Source: an uncultured Steroidobacteraceae bacterium
GTDB taxonomy: Bacteria; Pseudomonadota; Gammaproteobacteria; Steroidobacterales; Steroidobacteraceae
Reading direction: 5' to 3'
NCBI GenBank assembly: GCA_955652625.1
Contig: CATPBM010000118.1
Coordinates: 1 to 17,198 of the forward strand
DNA length: 17,198 nucleotides
Part shown: positions 7,446 to 14,655 of the stretch, one piece after another
Layout: each line of letters begins with the position of its first letter
How positions within the stretch are numbered: the stretch's first letter is position 1
Translations under genes and position numbers: made by a program
The notes under the pieces: model-generated
Seen by the model: only the letters and a program-made list of their open reading frames with translations
The model's database searches: none
What the model was told of the DNA's origin: nothing

Positions 7446-8750
7446 ATGAAAATCCCCGAAATCATCCTCGTCGAGACCGTCCACCAGCCGGGAAGCCTCG
7501 CGAAGGTGCTGCAGGTCATCGCCGATGCGGGGCTAGCCATCGAGCATCTCACCGCGCTGCGGCGCGACCAGGGCCGCACGCTCTGGGAGATCACGCTCGA
7601 GATGGATGAGGAAGCGGACCGCTCCCTCTACGAGCGCATCGGGCAGCTGCCCACCGCGCGCTTCGTCGGCAAGTCCGATCGCGTATTCAATCGCCATCGC
7701 GGCGGCAAGATCCGCACGGTGTCGAGCCTGCCGATCGACACGCGGCAGGTGCTGCGCGATGTGTACACCCCGGGCGTGGCGCGCGTGTGCCTCGCCATCC
7801 AGAAGGACCCGCAGGCCGCGTACGATTTCACGGCGCTCGGCAGCACGGTTGCCATCGTCACCAACGGCACCGCAGTCCTGGGGCTTGGCAACATCGGCGC
7901 GCTGGCGGGGCTGCCCGTGATGGAGGGCAAGGCGGCGTTGTTCGCCGACCTGGTCGGCATCAATGGCGTGCCGATACTCATCGAGGAGACGCAGCCGGCA
8001 CGCGTGGTCGACATCGTCACCGGGATCGCGAGCTCTTTCGGGGCCATTCAGCTCGAGGACTTCGCAGCTCCGGAATGCTTCGAGATCGAGCAGGTGCTGC
8101 GCGTGCGGCTGCAAAAGCCGGTGCTGCACGACGATCAGCACGGCACGGCGGTGGTCGCGCTCGCCGCCCTGATCAATGCGGCGCGCCAGTCAGGTGTTGA
8201 GCTCACCGCGAGCGTCGTCGGCCAGATCGGCCTGGGAGCTGCGGGTACCGGCATCGTGCGCCTGCTGCGCGCCTATGGCGTGCAGCACGTGCTCGGTACC
8301 GACCTCAATGCCGGCGCCGTGGCGCGGCTCGTGGCCTCGGGCGGGCAGGGCGTGGAGCTCGAGGCGCTCATGCAGCGCGCGGACATCGTGATTGCGACCA
8401 CCGGCGTCAAGGGGCTCATCAGGCCGCAATGGGTGAGGAAGGGTCAGGTCATCCTGGCGTTGTCCAACCCGGATGCGGAGATCGAGCCGCTGGTGGCACG
8501 CGAGCAGGGCGCGGCGTTCGCCGCCGACGGTAAGGGCATCAACAACGTGCTGGCATTTCCGGGACTCTTCAAGGGGGCGCTGGCAGCGCGCGCCCGCTGC
8601 TTTTCAGACGCCATGCTCATGGCGGCCGCGAACGCCATTGCCGGAGCCGCGCGCGCGGATGAGCTGGTGCCCGACCCGCTCGACAAGGAGCTTCACGAGA
8701 AGGTCACGGCCGCCGTGCGTGCGGCCGCGCAAGCCAGCGCCGTCGACTAA
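7446..8750 (+). CDS. NAD(P)-dependent malic enzyme with N-terminal ACT domain
   Basis: A 434-residue malic enzyme that oxidatively decarboxylates malate to pyruvate and CO2. An ACT-type regulatory domain occupies about residues 1-75 (IILVETVHQPGSLAKVLQVI...). The catalytic part has the Tyr motif VYTPGVARV (Y107), GNIGALAGLPVMEGKAALF with the Lys (K162), the metal-site stretch LEDFAAPECFEIE (203-215) and HDDQHGTA (228-235), then the Rossmann stretch IGLGAAGTGI and ALSNPDAEIEP. It lacks the phosphotransacetylase extension of MaeB, so it is the short form. The ACT domain suggests allosteric control by a small ligand such as an amino acid. The ATG at 7446 starts right at the ACT fold; an in-frame TTG/GTG at 7428/7431 is possible. 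No Shine-Dalgarno is visible before any of these. NAD versus NADP use cannot be read with confidence. The stop overlaps the end of the convergent DUF962 gene. Confidence 0.9.
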   Translation: MKIPEIILVETVHQPGSLAKVLQVIADAGLAIEHLTALRRDQGRTLWEITLEMDEEADRSLYERIGQLPTARFVGKSDRVFNRHRGGKIRTVSSLPIDTRQVLRDVYTPGVARVCLAIQKDPQAAYDFTALGSTVAIVTNGTAVLGLGNIGALAGLPVMEGKAALFADLVGINGVPILIEETQPARVVDIVTGIASSFGAIQLEDFAAPECFEIEQVLRVRLQKPVLHDDQHGTAVVALAALINAARQSGVELTASVVGQIGLGAAGTGIVRLLRAYGVQHVLGTDLNAGAVARLVASGGQGVELEALMQRADIVIATTGVKGLIRPQWVRKGQVILALSNPDAEIEPLVAREQGAAFAADGKGINNVLAFPGLFKGALAARARCFSDAMLMAAANAIAGAARADELVPDPLDKELHEKVTAAVRAAAQASAVD

Positions 8751-9214
8751 TACGGAACGCGGAAAGTGCGATAGGCCGCCGCGAGCAGCCACAGCGGGCC
8801 GATGAGCAGGAACTGCAGGTCCTTGAGGAAGGAGGGGCGCCTGCCCTCCACGGCGTGGCCGGCGAATTGGCCGATCCACGCGACTACGAACATGACCAGG
8901 GACGTCAGCCATAACGGCCACGGCAGGCGGGCCAGCCCCTGCGTGATCAGGAGCAGCACGGTGAAAGCGACCAACACGCCGGCGGCGAGCGCCGGCGACA
9001 GCACCAGGTAGTAGACGAGCGCGGCGGCGGCGAGGAGCGTCGCCCAGTTGAGCCACGGCGAGAGGGCGGCAAATGCCGCCGGCACCGGTATGGAGCACAG
9101 CGAGCCCATGACCGCCAGCACGATCGGCGGCACGCAGATCCAGTGCAGGAGCTTGTTGGTCGGATGCTGATGGCTCGCGCCGTATTCGCTGAGCCAGTCG
9201 GTCACGGTACGCAT
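8747..9214 (-). CDS. Mpo1/DUF962-family membrane protein
   Basis: A 155-residue membrane protein of the DUF962 / Mpo1-like family; yeast Mpo1 is an iron-dependent dioxygenase in 2-hydroxy fatty acid breakdown. Family features are the N-terminal WLSEYGASHQHPTNKLLHW (7-25) with H15, H17 and H24, and GQFAGHAVEGRRPSF (115-129) with H120 and E123, the histidines thought to hold iron in Mpo1. About four hydrophobic helices fall at 26-45, 56-75, 76-92 and 102-118, with another near 134-147. The start is uncertain: ATG 9214 and GTG 9223 are both in frame and neither has a clear Shine-Dalgarno. It follows rpoH on the same strand with 42 bp between and no terminator that I can see, so read-through from rpoH is likely. 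Its stop overlaps the malic enzyme stop by 3 nt. The bacterial function is unknown to me. Confidence 0.8.
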   Translation of the reverse strand: MRTVTDWLSEYGASHQHPTNKLLHWICVPPIVLAVMGSLCSIPVPAAFAALSPWLNWATLLAAAALVYYLVLSPALAAGVLVAFTVLLLITQGLARLPWPLWLTSLVMFVVAWIGQFAGHAVEGRRPSFLKDLQFLLIGPLWLLAAAYRTFRVPY

Positions 9215-9256
9215 GCGCGACACGCTAGCGCAGGGGCTGCGGGGGCTGCAAGGAAC

Positions 9257-10129
9257 CTAAGCGGCGGCCATCATCCCACGCAGCTTCCCGAGCGCGCTCG
9301 ACTCGATCTGGCGGATGCGCTCGGCGGAGACGCCGTACTGGCCGGCGAGCTCGTGAAGCGTCGCCTTGTCCTCCGACATCCAGCGGCGTTGCACGATCTC
9401 ACGGCTGCGGGCATCCAGGCGATTGAGCGCACCGCGCAGGCGGTCCCCGGAATCATCCGCGCTCTCGGCATGTTCCACCTGCTCGGCGGGATCGGCATCG
9501 GGCGCCGGCAGGTACGCCGCGGGGCTGTAGATCTCGTCGTCGTCGGCTTCCGGCGCCGGATCAAAGGACATGTCGCGCGCCGCGAGGCGCTTTTCCATTT
9601 CGGTCACTTCGGCCGGCGTGACGCCCAGGTCATGCGCCACGGCCGCGGTCTCTTCCACTGAGAGCCAGGCGAGGTTCTTTTTCAGGCGGCGCAGATTGAA
9701 GAACAGCTTGCGCTGCGCCTTGGTGGTGGCGACTTTCACCAGCCGCCAGTTGCGCAGCACGTACTCGTGTATTTCGGCGCGGATCCAGTGCACGGCAAAG
9801 GACACCAGCCGCACGTTCATAGTCGGATCGAAGCGCTTCACGGCCTTCATAAGGCCGACGTTGCCTTCCTGAATCAGATCCCCGATGGGCAGACCGTATC
9901 CGCTGTAGCCACGCGCGATGTGCACCACGAAGCGCAGGTGCGCGAGCACCAGCTCCCGCGCGGCTGCCAGATCCTCGTTGGAGCGGAAACGTTCAGCGAG
10001 CGCGCGCTCTTGCTCGCGCGTGAGAACCGGAATGCGGCTGACCCGCTCGAGGTAGGCATCCAGACTCCCGAGCGGACCAGCTAATGCCTGATCGGCCGTG
10101 CGGGCAACCAATGCGGTACCTGCAGTCAT
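9257..10129 (-). CDS. rpoH: RNA polymerase sigma factor RpoH (sigma-32)
   Basis: A 290-residue heat-shock sigma factor, normal length for the family (E. coli 284). Region 1.2 and 2.1-2.4 cover about residues 22-140 with SGYGLPIGDLIQEGNVGLMK, KRFDP and RLVSFAVHWIRAEIHEYVLRNWRLVK. The RpoH-specific box QRKLFFNLR (139-147) separates it from other group 2/3 sigma factors. Region 4 (about 230-285) ends with the helix-turn-helix LHELAGQYGVSAERIRQIESSALGKL. An acidic, Ala/Pro-rich insert lies at 190-228. The start is ATG 10129, preceded by GGAG at 10138-10135, 5 nt away; an in-frame ATG at 10156 lacks this and would overlap the operator. The gene is controlled by a sigma-E-type promoter and a CIRCE operator upstream. 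In E. coli it directly follows ftsYEX, but here four opposite-strand genes lie between. Confidence 0.97.
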   Translation of the reverse strand: MTAGTALVARTADQALAGPLGSLDAYLERVSRIPVLTREQERALAERFRSNEDLAAARELVLAHLRFVVHIARGYSGYGLPIGDLIQEGNVGLMKAVKRFDPTMNVRLVSFAVHWIRAEIHEYVLRNWRLVKVATTKAQRKLFFNLRRLKKNLAWLSVEETAAVAHDLGVTPAEVTEMEKRLAARDMSFDPAPEADDDEIYSPAAYLPAPDADPAEQVEHAESADDSGDRLRGALNRLDARSREIVQRRWMSEDKATLHELAGQYGVSAERIRQIESSALGKLRGMMAAA

Positions 10130-10157
10130 GAAATCTCCAGTCGGTTGGGTGGGCATA

Positions 10158-10184
10158 TTAGCAGTCGGGGGATTAGAGTGCTAA
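10158..10184. promoter_or_regulatory. CIRCE operator (HrcA binding site) upstream of rpoH
   Basis: Read on the rpoH strand the arms are TTAGCACTC (10184-10176) and GACTGCTAA (10166-10158), separated by 9 bp. The CIRCE consensus is TTAGCACTC, 9 bp, GAGTGCTAA, so 17 of 18 arm bases match, with one C for G in the second arm. It ends 28 bp before the rpoH ATG and overlaps the -10 element and probable start point of the sigma-E promoter, the right place for repression by HrcA. CIRCE is best known before groESL and dnaK operons. Confidence 0.85.
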
Positions 10185-10200
10185 GTGTCTCGGAAGTTCC
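10173..10200 (-). promoter_or_regulatory. Sigma-E (RpoE)-type promoter of rpoH
   Basis: GGAACTT at -35 (10200-10194), a 16-bp spacer and TCTAA at -10 (10177-10173). This equals the E. coli rpoE P2 promoter in both boxes and spacing, as I recall it, and matches the sigma-E consensus. Transcription should start near 10165-10167, giving a leader of about 37 nt. In E. coli the P3 promoter of rpoH is also sigma-E dependent. Confidence 0.85.
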
Positions 10201-10263
10201 GTCCGGAGGCCGCCCTTAGGGCCGTCGAAACAATAGCTTACGCGCGTCCCGGCCCCCCGCAAT

Positions 10264-10279
10264 CCCCCTTCGGAGGGGG
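10264..10279. other. Hairpin CCCCCT/AGGGGG in rpoH-cydA divergent region
   Basis: A perfect 6-bp stem (10264-10269 with 10274-10279) closed by a TCGG loop, 39 bp before the cydA ATG. If in the cydA leader it may influence translation; there is no T-run on either side, so it is not an intrinsic terminator. The remainder of 10201-10318 shows no convincing vegetative promoter to me. Confidence 0.35.
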
Positions 10280-10318
10280 CTGCCCTTAGTCCCGATTGGG
10301 GTGCCAGAATCTAGGGGT

Positions 10319-11731
10319 ATGGACGCTCACGCCCTGATGCTGTCGCGGCTGCAATTTGCCTTCACCATCAGCTTCCACATCATTTTCCCGGCCTTCAGCA
10401 TCGGCGTGTCCGCGTTCATCGCGACGCTGCTGGTGAGGTGGCGCCGCACTCGCGCTGAGCACTTCCACACGCTCGCGCGCTTCTGGACCCGCATCTTCGC
10501 CGTGGCCTTCGCGATGGGTGTGGTATCGGGTGTCCCGCTGTCGTACGAGTTCGGCACCAACTGGAGCCGCTTCTCGCTCGTCGCGGGTAATGTCATTGGA
10601 CCGCTGGTCGGCTACGAAGTGCTGACCGCGTTCTTTCTGGAAGCGACGTTTCTCGGGGTGATGCTCTTTGGGTGGCAGCGGGTGCCCCCCTGGCTGCACG
10701 TGACATCTGCCATTCTCGTCGCCGCAGGCACGGCAATGTCGGGCTTTTGGATTCTGTCGGCCAACAGCTGGATGCATACCCCGAGCGGTTACGAGCTGCA
10801 CGGCGGGATCGCTTACCCAACCGACTGGCTGCGGGTCATTTTCAATCCCAGCTTCCCGTACCGTTTCGCCCACATGATGTGCGCGGCCTACCTGACGGTG
10901 TCGGTCGTGGTGCTCGCGGTAGGCGCGCGCTACCTGCTGCAGCGGAAGTTCGAAACCGAAGCGCGCACCATGATGCGTATGGGCGTGGGCATGGTGGCGA
11001 TCCTCGGCCCCCTGCAGCTGCTGCTCGGGGACCAGCACGGACTCAATACGCTCAAGTACGAGCCGGCGAAGATCGCTGCCATCGAAGCGCACTGGGACGA
11101 CGACGGTCCGGCGGCGTTCGTGCTGTTCGCCTGGCCGGACGAGAGGCGCGAAGGCAATCGCGCGCAGCTCGCCGTCCCGCATCTTGGGAGCCTGATACTC
11201 ACGCACGAGTGGGATGGGCGCGTGCCGGGGCTCAAGGACTTTCCGCGCGACCGGCGCCCGCCGGTGGCGCCGCTGTTCTTCGCCTTTCGCCTGATGGTGG
11301 GCATCGGCACGATCCTCATCGCCCTGGGGCTGACGGGCGCGTGGCTGTGGTGGCGCGGACGCCTGTTCGGGACGCGCTGGTATCTGCTCGTGGCCTCCTG
11401 GGCCTGGCCGCTCGGCTTCATCGCCATCCTCGCCGGGTGGCTCACCACCGAGACCGGCCGGCAGCCTTACATTGTCTATGGGATTCTGCGCACCGCAGAC
11501 GCCGTCTCGCCGGTGAGCGCCGCGACCGTGGCGACCTCGCTCGCGCTGTTCTTGATTGTCTACTTCGCGGTGTTCTCGATGGGCATCCGCTACATTTACC
11601 GGCTCATCGATCGCGGGCCGAAAGCCGCGATCCTGAAGACGCCGACTCTGCCCGGGGGGTTGGCCAGCAGGCCCCTGTCGCTTGGGGCTCCGCACCAGGA
11701 GGATGAGTCGCCCGGGGAGCCGCGTGCATGA
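10319..11731 (+). CDS. cydA: Cytochrome bd-type ubiquinol oxidase subunit I (short, CioA-like)
   Basis: A 470-residue haem-bearing subunit of the bd quinol oxidase, which reduces O2 to water with quinol in the cytoplasmic membrane. Ligands and key residues by E. coli equivalence: H20 in the SFHIIFP motif (haem b595/d), E100 and E108 in GYEVLTAFFLEATF, H185 in RFAHMMCAAY and M326 in FRLMVGIG (haem b558), and quinol-loop K251 and E256 in KYEPAKIAAIEAHW. The C-terminal Q-loop extension of E. coli CydA (522 residues) is absent, so this is the short-loop, CioA/cyanide-insensitive type; whether it is cyanide-insensitive is inferred. The ATG at 10319 matches the family N-terminus; an in-frame GTG at 10301 would add 6 residues. 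AGGGG lies unusually close (1 nt) to the ATG. It overlaps cydB by 4 nt. Confidence 0.93.
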   Translation: MDAHALMLSRLQFAFTISFHIIFPAFSIGVSAFIATLLVRWRRTRAEHFHTLARFWTRIFAVAFAMGVVSGVPLSYEFGTNWSRFSLVAGNVIGPLVGYEVLTAFFLEATFLGVMLFGWQRVPPWLHVTSAILVAAGTAMSGFWILSANSWMHTPSGYELHGGIAYPTDWLRVIFNPSFPYRFAHMMCAAYLTVSVVVLAVGARYLLQRKFETEARTMMRMGVGMVAILGPLQLLLGDQHGLNTLKYEPAKIAAIEAHWDDDGPAAFVLFAWPDERREGNRAQLAVPHLGSLILTHEWDGRVPGLKDFPRDRRPPVAPLFFAFRLMVGIGTILIALGLTGAWLWWRGRLFGTRWYLLVASWAWPLGFIAILAGWLTTETGRQPYIVYGILRTADAVSPVSAATVATSLALFLIVYFAVFSMGIRYIYRLIDRGPKAAILKTPTLPGGLASRPLSLGAPHQEDESPGEPRA

Positions 11732-12756
11732 ATCCGGCCGGCCTTTCCGGCGCCGCTTACTGGCTGCCCGTTGTGAGCGCGGCGGTCATCGCGCTCGCGC
11801 TCGCCATGTACGTGGTACTCGATGGCTTCGATCTCGGCATTGGCATCCTGTTCCCATATTTCCCGTCCGAGACGCTGCGCGATCAGATGATGAACTCGGT
11901 GGCGCCGTTCTGGGACGGCAACGAGACCTGGCTGGTTCTGGGCGGCACGGCGTTGTTCGTCGCCTTCCCCCTCGCGTACGGGGTGATCATGCCGGCGCTG
12001 TACGTGCCGGTGATCCTTATGCTGCTCGCACTGGTGTTCCGTGGGGTGGCGTTCGAATTCCGCTGGCTGGCGAAACCGCGCCATCGGCGCTGGGACATCG
12101 CATTTGCGGGTGGCTCCACCGCCGCCGCGTTCGCCCAGGGCCTGATTCTGGGGGGTATTCTGCACGGCATCCCCGTCGCGGGCGATCAGTTCGCGGGCCA
12201 TGTATTCAGCTGGCTGAGCGCCTTCAGCCTCATGTGCGGGTGCGGGCTCACCGTGGGCTATGCGCTGATCGGCGCCTGCTGGCTGGTCATGACGACCACG
12301 GCAGAGGCCGAGCAACGCGCGCGACGGCTGGCGCAGCCGCTGCTCGCCGCGCTGCTCTTTTTCATCCTGCTGGTGAGCGTGTGGACTCCTCTTGAGTTTC
12401 ACCGCGTGGCGCAGCGCTGGTTCAGCTGGCCGAACCTCTTGTACTTCTCGCCCGTGCCGCTGGTAACCGCGGTGCTGGCTGTGAGCTGCTGGCGGGGACT
12501 GACAGGGCGCCACCCGACGTTAGCCTTCTACAGCGCCGTGGGCCTGTTTCTCGTGGCCTTCATCGGGCTCGTGATCTCCACCATCCCGTATCTCGTTCCC
12601 CCCTCTATCACCGTATGGCAGGCCGCGGCCGCGCCGAGCTCCCAGGGATTCATCCTCTCGGGGATGGCGGTGCTGATCCCGATGATCCTCGGCTACACGG
12701 TGTTCGTGTACCGCACCTTCCGCGGCAAGGTGCGGCCCGGGCAGAGCTACCACTAG
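11728..12756 (+). CDS. cydB: Cytochrome bd-type ubiquinol oxidase subunit II
   Basis: A 342-residue integral membrane subunit, partner of the preceding subunit I. Family signatures are MYVVLDGFDLGIGILFPY (27-44), NSVAPFWDGNETWLVLGG (56-73) with the conserved Asp/Glu pair, ALYVPVILMLLALVFRGVAFEFRW and, at the end, ILGYTVFVYRTFRGKV. Eight or more hydrophobic helices are visible. The ATG overlaps the cydA stop as ATGA, so the two are translationally coupled. No small CydX-like third subunit can be seen in the 116 bp that follow, and no cydDC exporter genes are in the window. Confidence 0.94.
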   Translation: MNPAGLSGAAYWLPVVSAAVIALALAMYVVLDGFDLGIGILFPYFPSETLRDQMMNSVAPFWDGNETWLVLGGTALFVAFPLAYGVIMPALYVPVILMLLALVFRGVAFEFRWLAKPRHRRWDIAFAGGSTAAAFAQGLILGGILHGIPVAGDQFAGHVFSWLSAFSLMCGCGLTVGYALIGACWLVMTTTAEAEQRARRLAQPLLAALLFFILLVSVWTPLEFHRVAQRWFSWPNLLYFSPVPLVTAVLAVSCWRGLTGRHPTLAFYSAVGLFLVAFIGLVISTIPYLVPPSITVWQAAAAPSSQGFILSGMAVLIPMILGYTVFVYRTFRGKVRPGQSYH

Positions 12757-12872
12757 AGCAACCCCCTGAGGGCCGCGTGAGTTAACTGCCGCGAGATTTG
12801 GGCGTAGAGTGCCGGGCGCCTCCCGGGGTTGCTGCCGCCGGGGCGCAAAACATAAGAACCGGGGGGGATCTC

Positions 12873-13433
12873 ATGACCAGTCTGCTTGCACTGTGGCTGC
12901 CGATCCTGCTGTCGGCGCTGATCGTGTTTGTGGCGAGCTCGGTGATCCACATGACCCCGCTCTGGCACAAGAGCGACTTCCCGAAGATGCCGCGGGAAGC
13001 TGAGGTGCTCGATGCCCTGCGGCCGCTCGCCATTCCACCCGGGGACTACTTCATCCCGCGTGCCTCCGGGATGACAGAGATGAAGACACCGGAGTTCAAG
13101 GAGAAACTCAGACAGGGCCCGGTGGCGGTGATGACCGTCATGCCCAACGGCCTGATCAACATGAACAGGAGCCTCACGCAGTGGTTCCTGTTCCTGATCG
13201 TGGTGAGTGTCTTCGTGGCCCTGGTCACCTGCCGCACGCTCCCGATCGGCACGCCCTACCCGCGGGTGTTCAAGGTCGCCGGCACGGTGGCGTTCATGGC
13301 CTACGCGCTTGCGCTGTGCGAGCTGTCCATCTGGTACCGGCGCTCCTGGAGCCTGACTCTGAAGGCGGCTTTCGACGGGCTGATTTATGCCGGCCTCACC
13401 GCGGGCACGTTCGGATGGCTGTGGCCGCGCTAA
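12873..13433 (+). CDS. Unrecognised four-helix membrane protein
   Basis: A 186-residue protein that I do not recognise by name. Hydrophobic helices fall at about 5-25, 102-119, 133-152 and 163-183. Between helices 1 and 2 is a roughly 75-residue soluble segment with HMTPLWHKSDFPKMPREAEV (26-45), then IPPGDYFIPRASGM (54-67) and KEKLRQGPVAVMTVMPNG (76-93); the paired His at 26 and 32, and the Gly/Pro-rich motifs look like conserved family features rather than random sequence. The start ATG 12873 has a G-rich Shine-Dalgarno (GGGGGGAT, about 12862-12869) 3-4 nt away; frames extending upstream to 12798 run through non-coding-looking sequence. It stands 116 bp after cydB on the same strand, so it may share the oxidase transcript, but function cannot be inferred from that alone. 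Confidence 0.75.
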   Translation: MTSLLALWLPILLSALIVFVASSVIHMTPLWHKSDFPKMPREAEVLDALRPLAIPPGDYFIPRASGMTEMKTPEFKEKLRQGPVAVMTVMPNGLINMNRSLTQWFLFLIVVSVFVALVTCRTLPIGTPYPRVFKVAGTVAFMAYALALCELSIWYRRSWSLTLKAAFDGLIYAGLTAGTFGWLWPR

Positions 13434-13467
13434 CCGGATAGAGGAATGCGTCACGCGCGCCACGTGT

Positions 13468-13561
13468 TATGTCCGTGTGCGTGCAGATATGACTTGTTGG
13501 ACGATGAGTCGTCGCGTAAGGTGCGTGAAAACTCAAGAGTCCGTCACGCACGCATGACATA
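13468..13561. repeat. Imperfect inverted repeat upstream of the S11 peptidase gene
   Basis: TATGTC...TGCGTG (13468-13483) faces CACGCA...GACATA (13545-13561); 12 outer and inner bases pair, with an unmatched 4/5-nt middle and 61 bp between the arms. It falls in the 148-bp gap before the peptidase gene and could be a leader stem or a looped operator. Chance cannot be excluded. Confidence 0.3.
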
Positions 13562-13581
13562 AGGAATGCTCAGATAGACTC

Positions 13582-14655
13582 ATGAAAAAACCGGGGGGCG
13601 AGGCGCAGCTTTCGATGAATCAGCGTCGCTGTTTGAGGATGACGGCAGTTGCCTGCCTGCTCCTCGTCACGTCAGTCTCGCAAGCCGCCGTTTCTCACGG
13701 GAGGGTGGTACGGGCGCACCTCAAGTACGCCAACCGCGCCTCACTCGCCGAGCCCGCCCTGCGCTCGAGCGCGGCCCTGGTGCTGGACACCACTCACTCC
13801 TCGGTGCTGTATTCGCGCCACTCCGGCGTAGCCCTCCCCATCGCTTCGATCACCAAGCTCATGACCGCCCTCGTGGTCATGGACGCCGGGCAATCCCTGG
13901 ATGAGATGCTCACCGTCACCGCGGAGGATCGGCGCAGTGGCGGCAAAGGCGCGGTTTCGCGGCTCGCGCCCGGCACCCCCCTGACCCGCGGCGATCTGCT
14001 GCACCTCGCCCTGATGGCCTCCGAGAATCGGGCCGCCCACGCCCTCGGGCGCAACTACCCGGGCGGAATCGCCGCCTGTGTTGCTGCCATGAACGCCAAG
14101 GCCCGCGAGCTCGGCATGGCGAGCGCGCACTTCGTGGAGCCGACCGGGCTTTCCGACGAGAACGTCGCCAGCCCCGAAGATCTCTCCAAGCTCGTGATGG
14201 CCGCGGCGAAGGTCCCCGCCATCCGCGAGTACTCCACCGACAACGCTTACATGGTGCAGGTGGGACGGCGCATGCTGCGCTTCGGCAACACCGACTCCCT
14301 GGTCACGAGGCCGGACTGGAAGATCGAGGTGCAGAAGACCGGCTACATCTCCCAGGCGGGCCGCTGCCTGGTGATGCAGACAGTGATCGAGGACCGTACC
14401 GTCGTGATCGTGCTGCTGAATTCCTTCGGCAAACGCAGCCGCGTCGCCGACGCGCGCCGCATCCGCAAGTGGATGGAGGCGACGCTGCTCGCAAGCGCCA
14501 CTTCCGCGCCCGCGACGAGCTGCAGGCCTCAGGCGCGCGGTTCGATGCTGCGCAGGTGCCGCGCGGCCGAGATCCACGCCCCGAGCCAGCCGAGCAGCGC
14601 GCCGGCGCCGAGTAAGATCCCGATGTCCTGCGGCGAGGGGCCGTACAGCACGTAG
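13582..14655 (+). CDS. pbpG: S11-family D-alanyl-D-alanine endopeptidase/carboxypeptidase (PBP7-like)
   Basis: A periplasmic penicillin-binding protein of low molecular mass that cleaves D-Ala-containing peptide bonds in peptidoglycan. All three catalytic motifs are present: S89-I-T-K92, S147-E-N149 and K252-T-G254. A signal peptide spans about residues 12-36 (hydrophobic AVACLLLVTSV, cleavage near SQA-A). The short form, without the C-terminal beta domain and amphipathic anchor of DacA, points to the PbpG/PBP7 type. ATG 13582 and ATG 13615 are both possible; the second gives a more usual signal peptide, and neither has a strong Shine-Dalgarno. The enzyme fold seems to end near WMEATLL (about 302); the last 45-55 residues are Ser/Pro/Ala-rich low-complexity sequence, and their codons are the antisense of the ftsX 3' end, a 127-bp convergent overlap. 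The tail probably arose by loss of an earlier stop. Confidence 0.88.
   Translation: MKKPGGEAQLSMNQRRCLRMTAVACLLLVTSVSQAAVSHGRVVRAHLKYANRASLAEPALRSSAALVLDTTHSSVLYSRHSGVALPIASITKLMTALVVMDAGQSLDEMLTVTAEDRRSGGKGAVSRLAPGTPLTRGDLLHLALMASENRAAHALGRNYPGGIAACVAAMNAKARELGMASAHFVEPTGLSDENVASPEDLSKLVMAAAKVPAIREYSTDNAYMVQVGRRMLRFGNTDSLVTRPDWKIEVQKTGYISQAGRCLVMQTVIEDRTVVIVLLNSFGKRSRVADARRIRKWMEATLLASATSAPATSCRPQARGSMLRRCRAAEIHAPSQPSSAPAPSKIPMSCGEGPYST

Noticed and set aside
8747..8750. Stop-to-stop overlap of malic enzyme and DUF962 genes as a sign of an annotation error
   Set aside because: Both frames are well supported to their stops; short tail-to-tail overlaps are common in compact genomes.
10212..10289. 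GCCCTTAG occurring twice, 70 bp apart, in the rpoH-cydA region
   Set aside because: Only 8 bp, no symmetry with the promoter elements, and easily due to chance in this composition.
10185..10318. Searched for an FNR/ArcA-type site controlling cydAB
   Set aside because: No TTGAT-N4-ATCAA-like site is visible; the short inverted sequences there do not match a known oxygen regulator.
10286..11695. 469-codon minus-strand open frame antisense to cydA
   Set aside because: Highly charged His/Arg/Glu-rich composition typical of the reverse frame of a membrane protein; cydA on the other strand is unambiguous.
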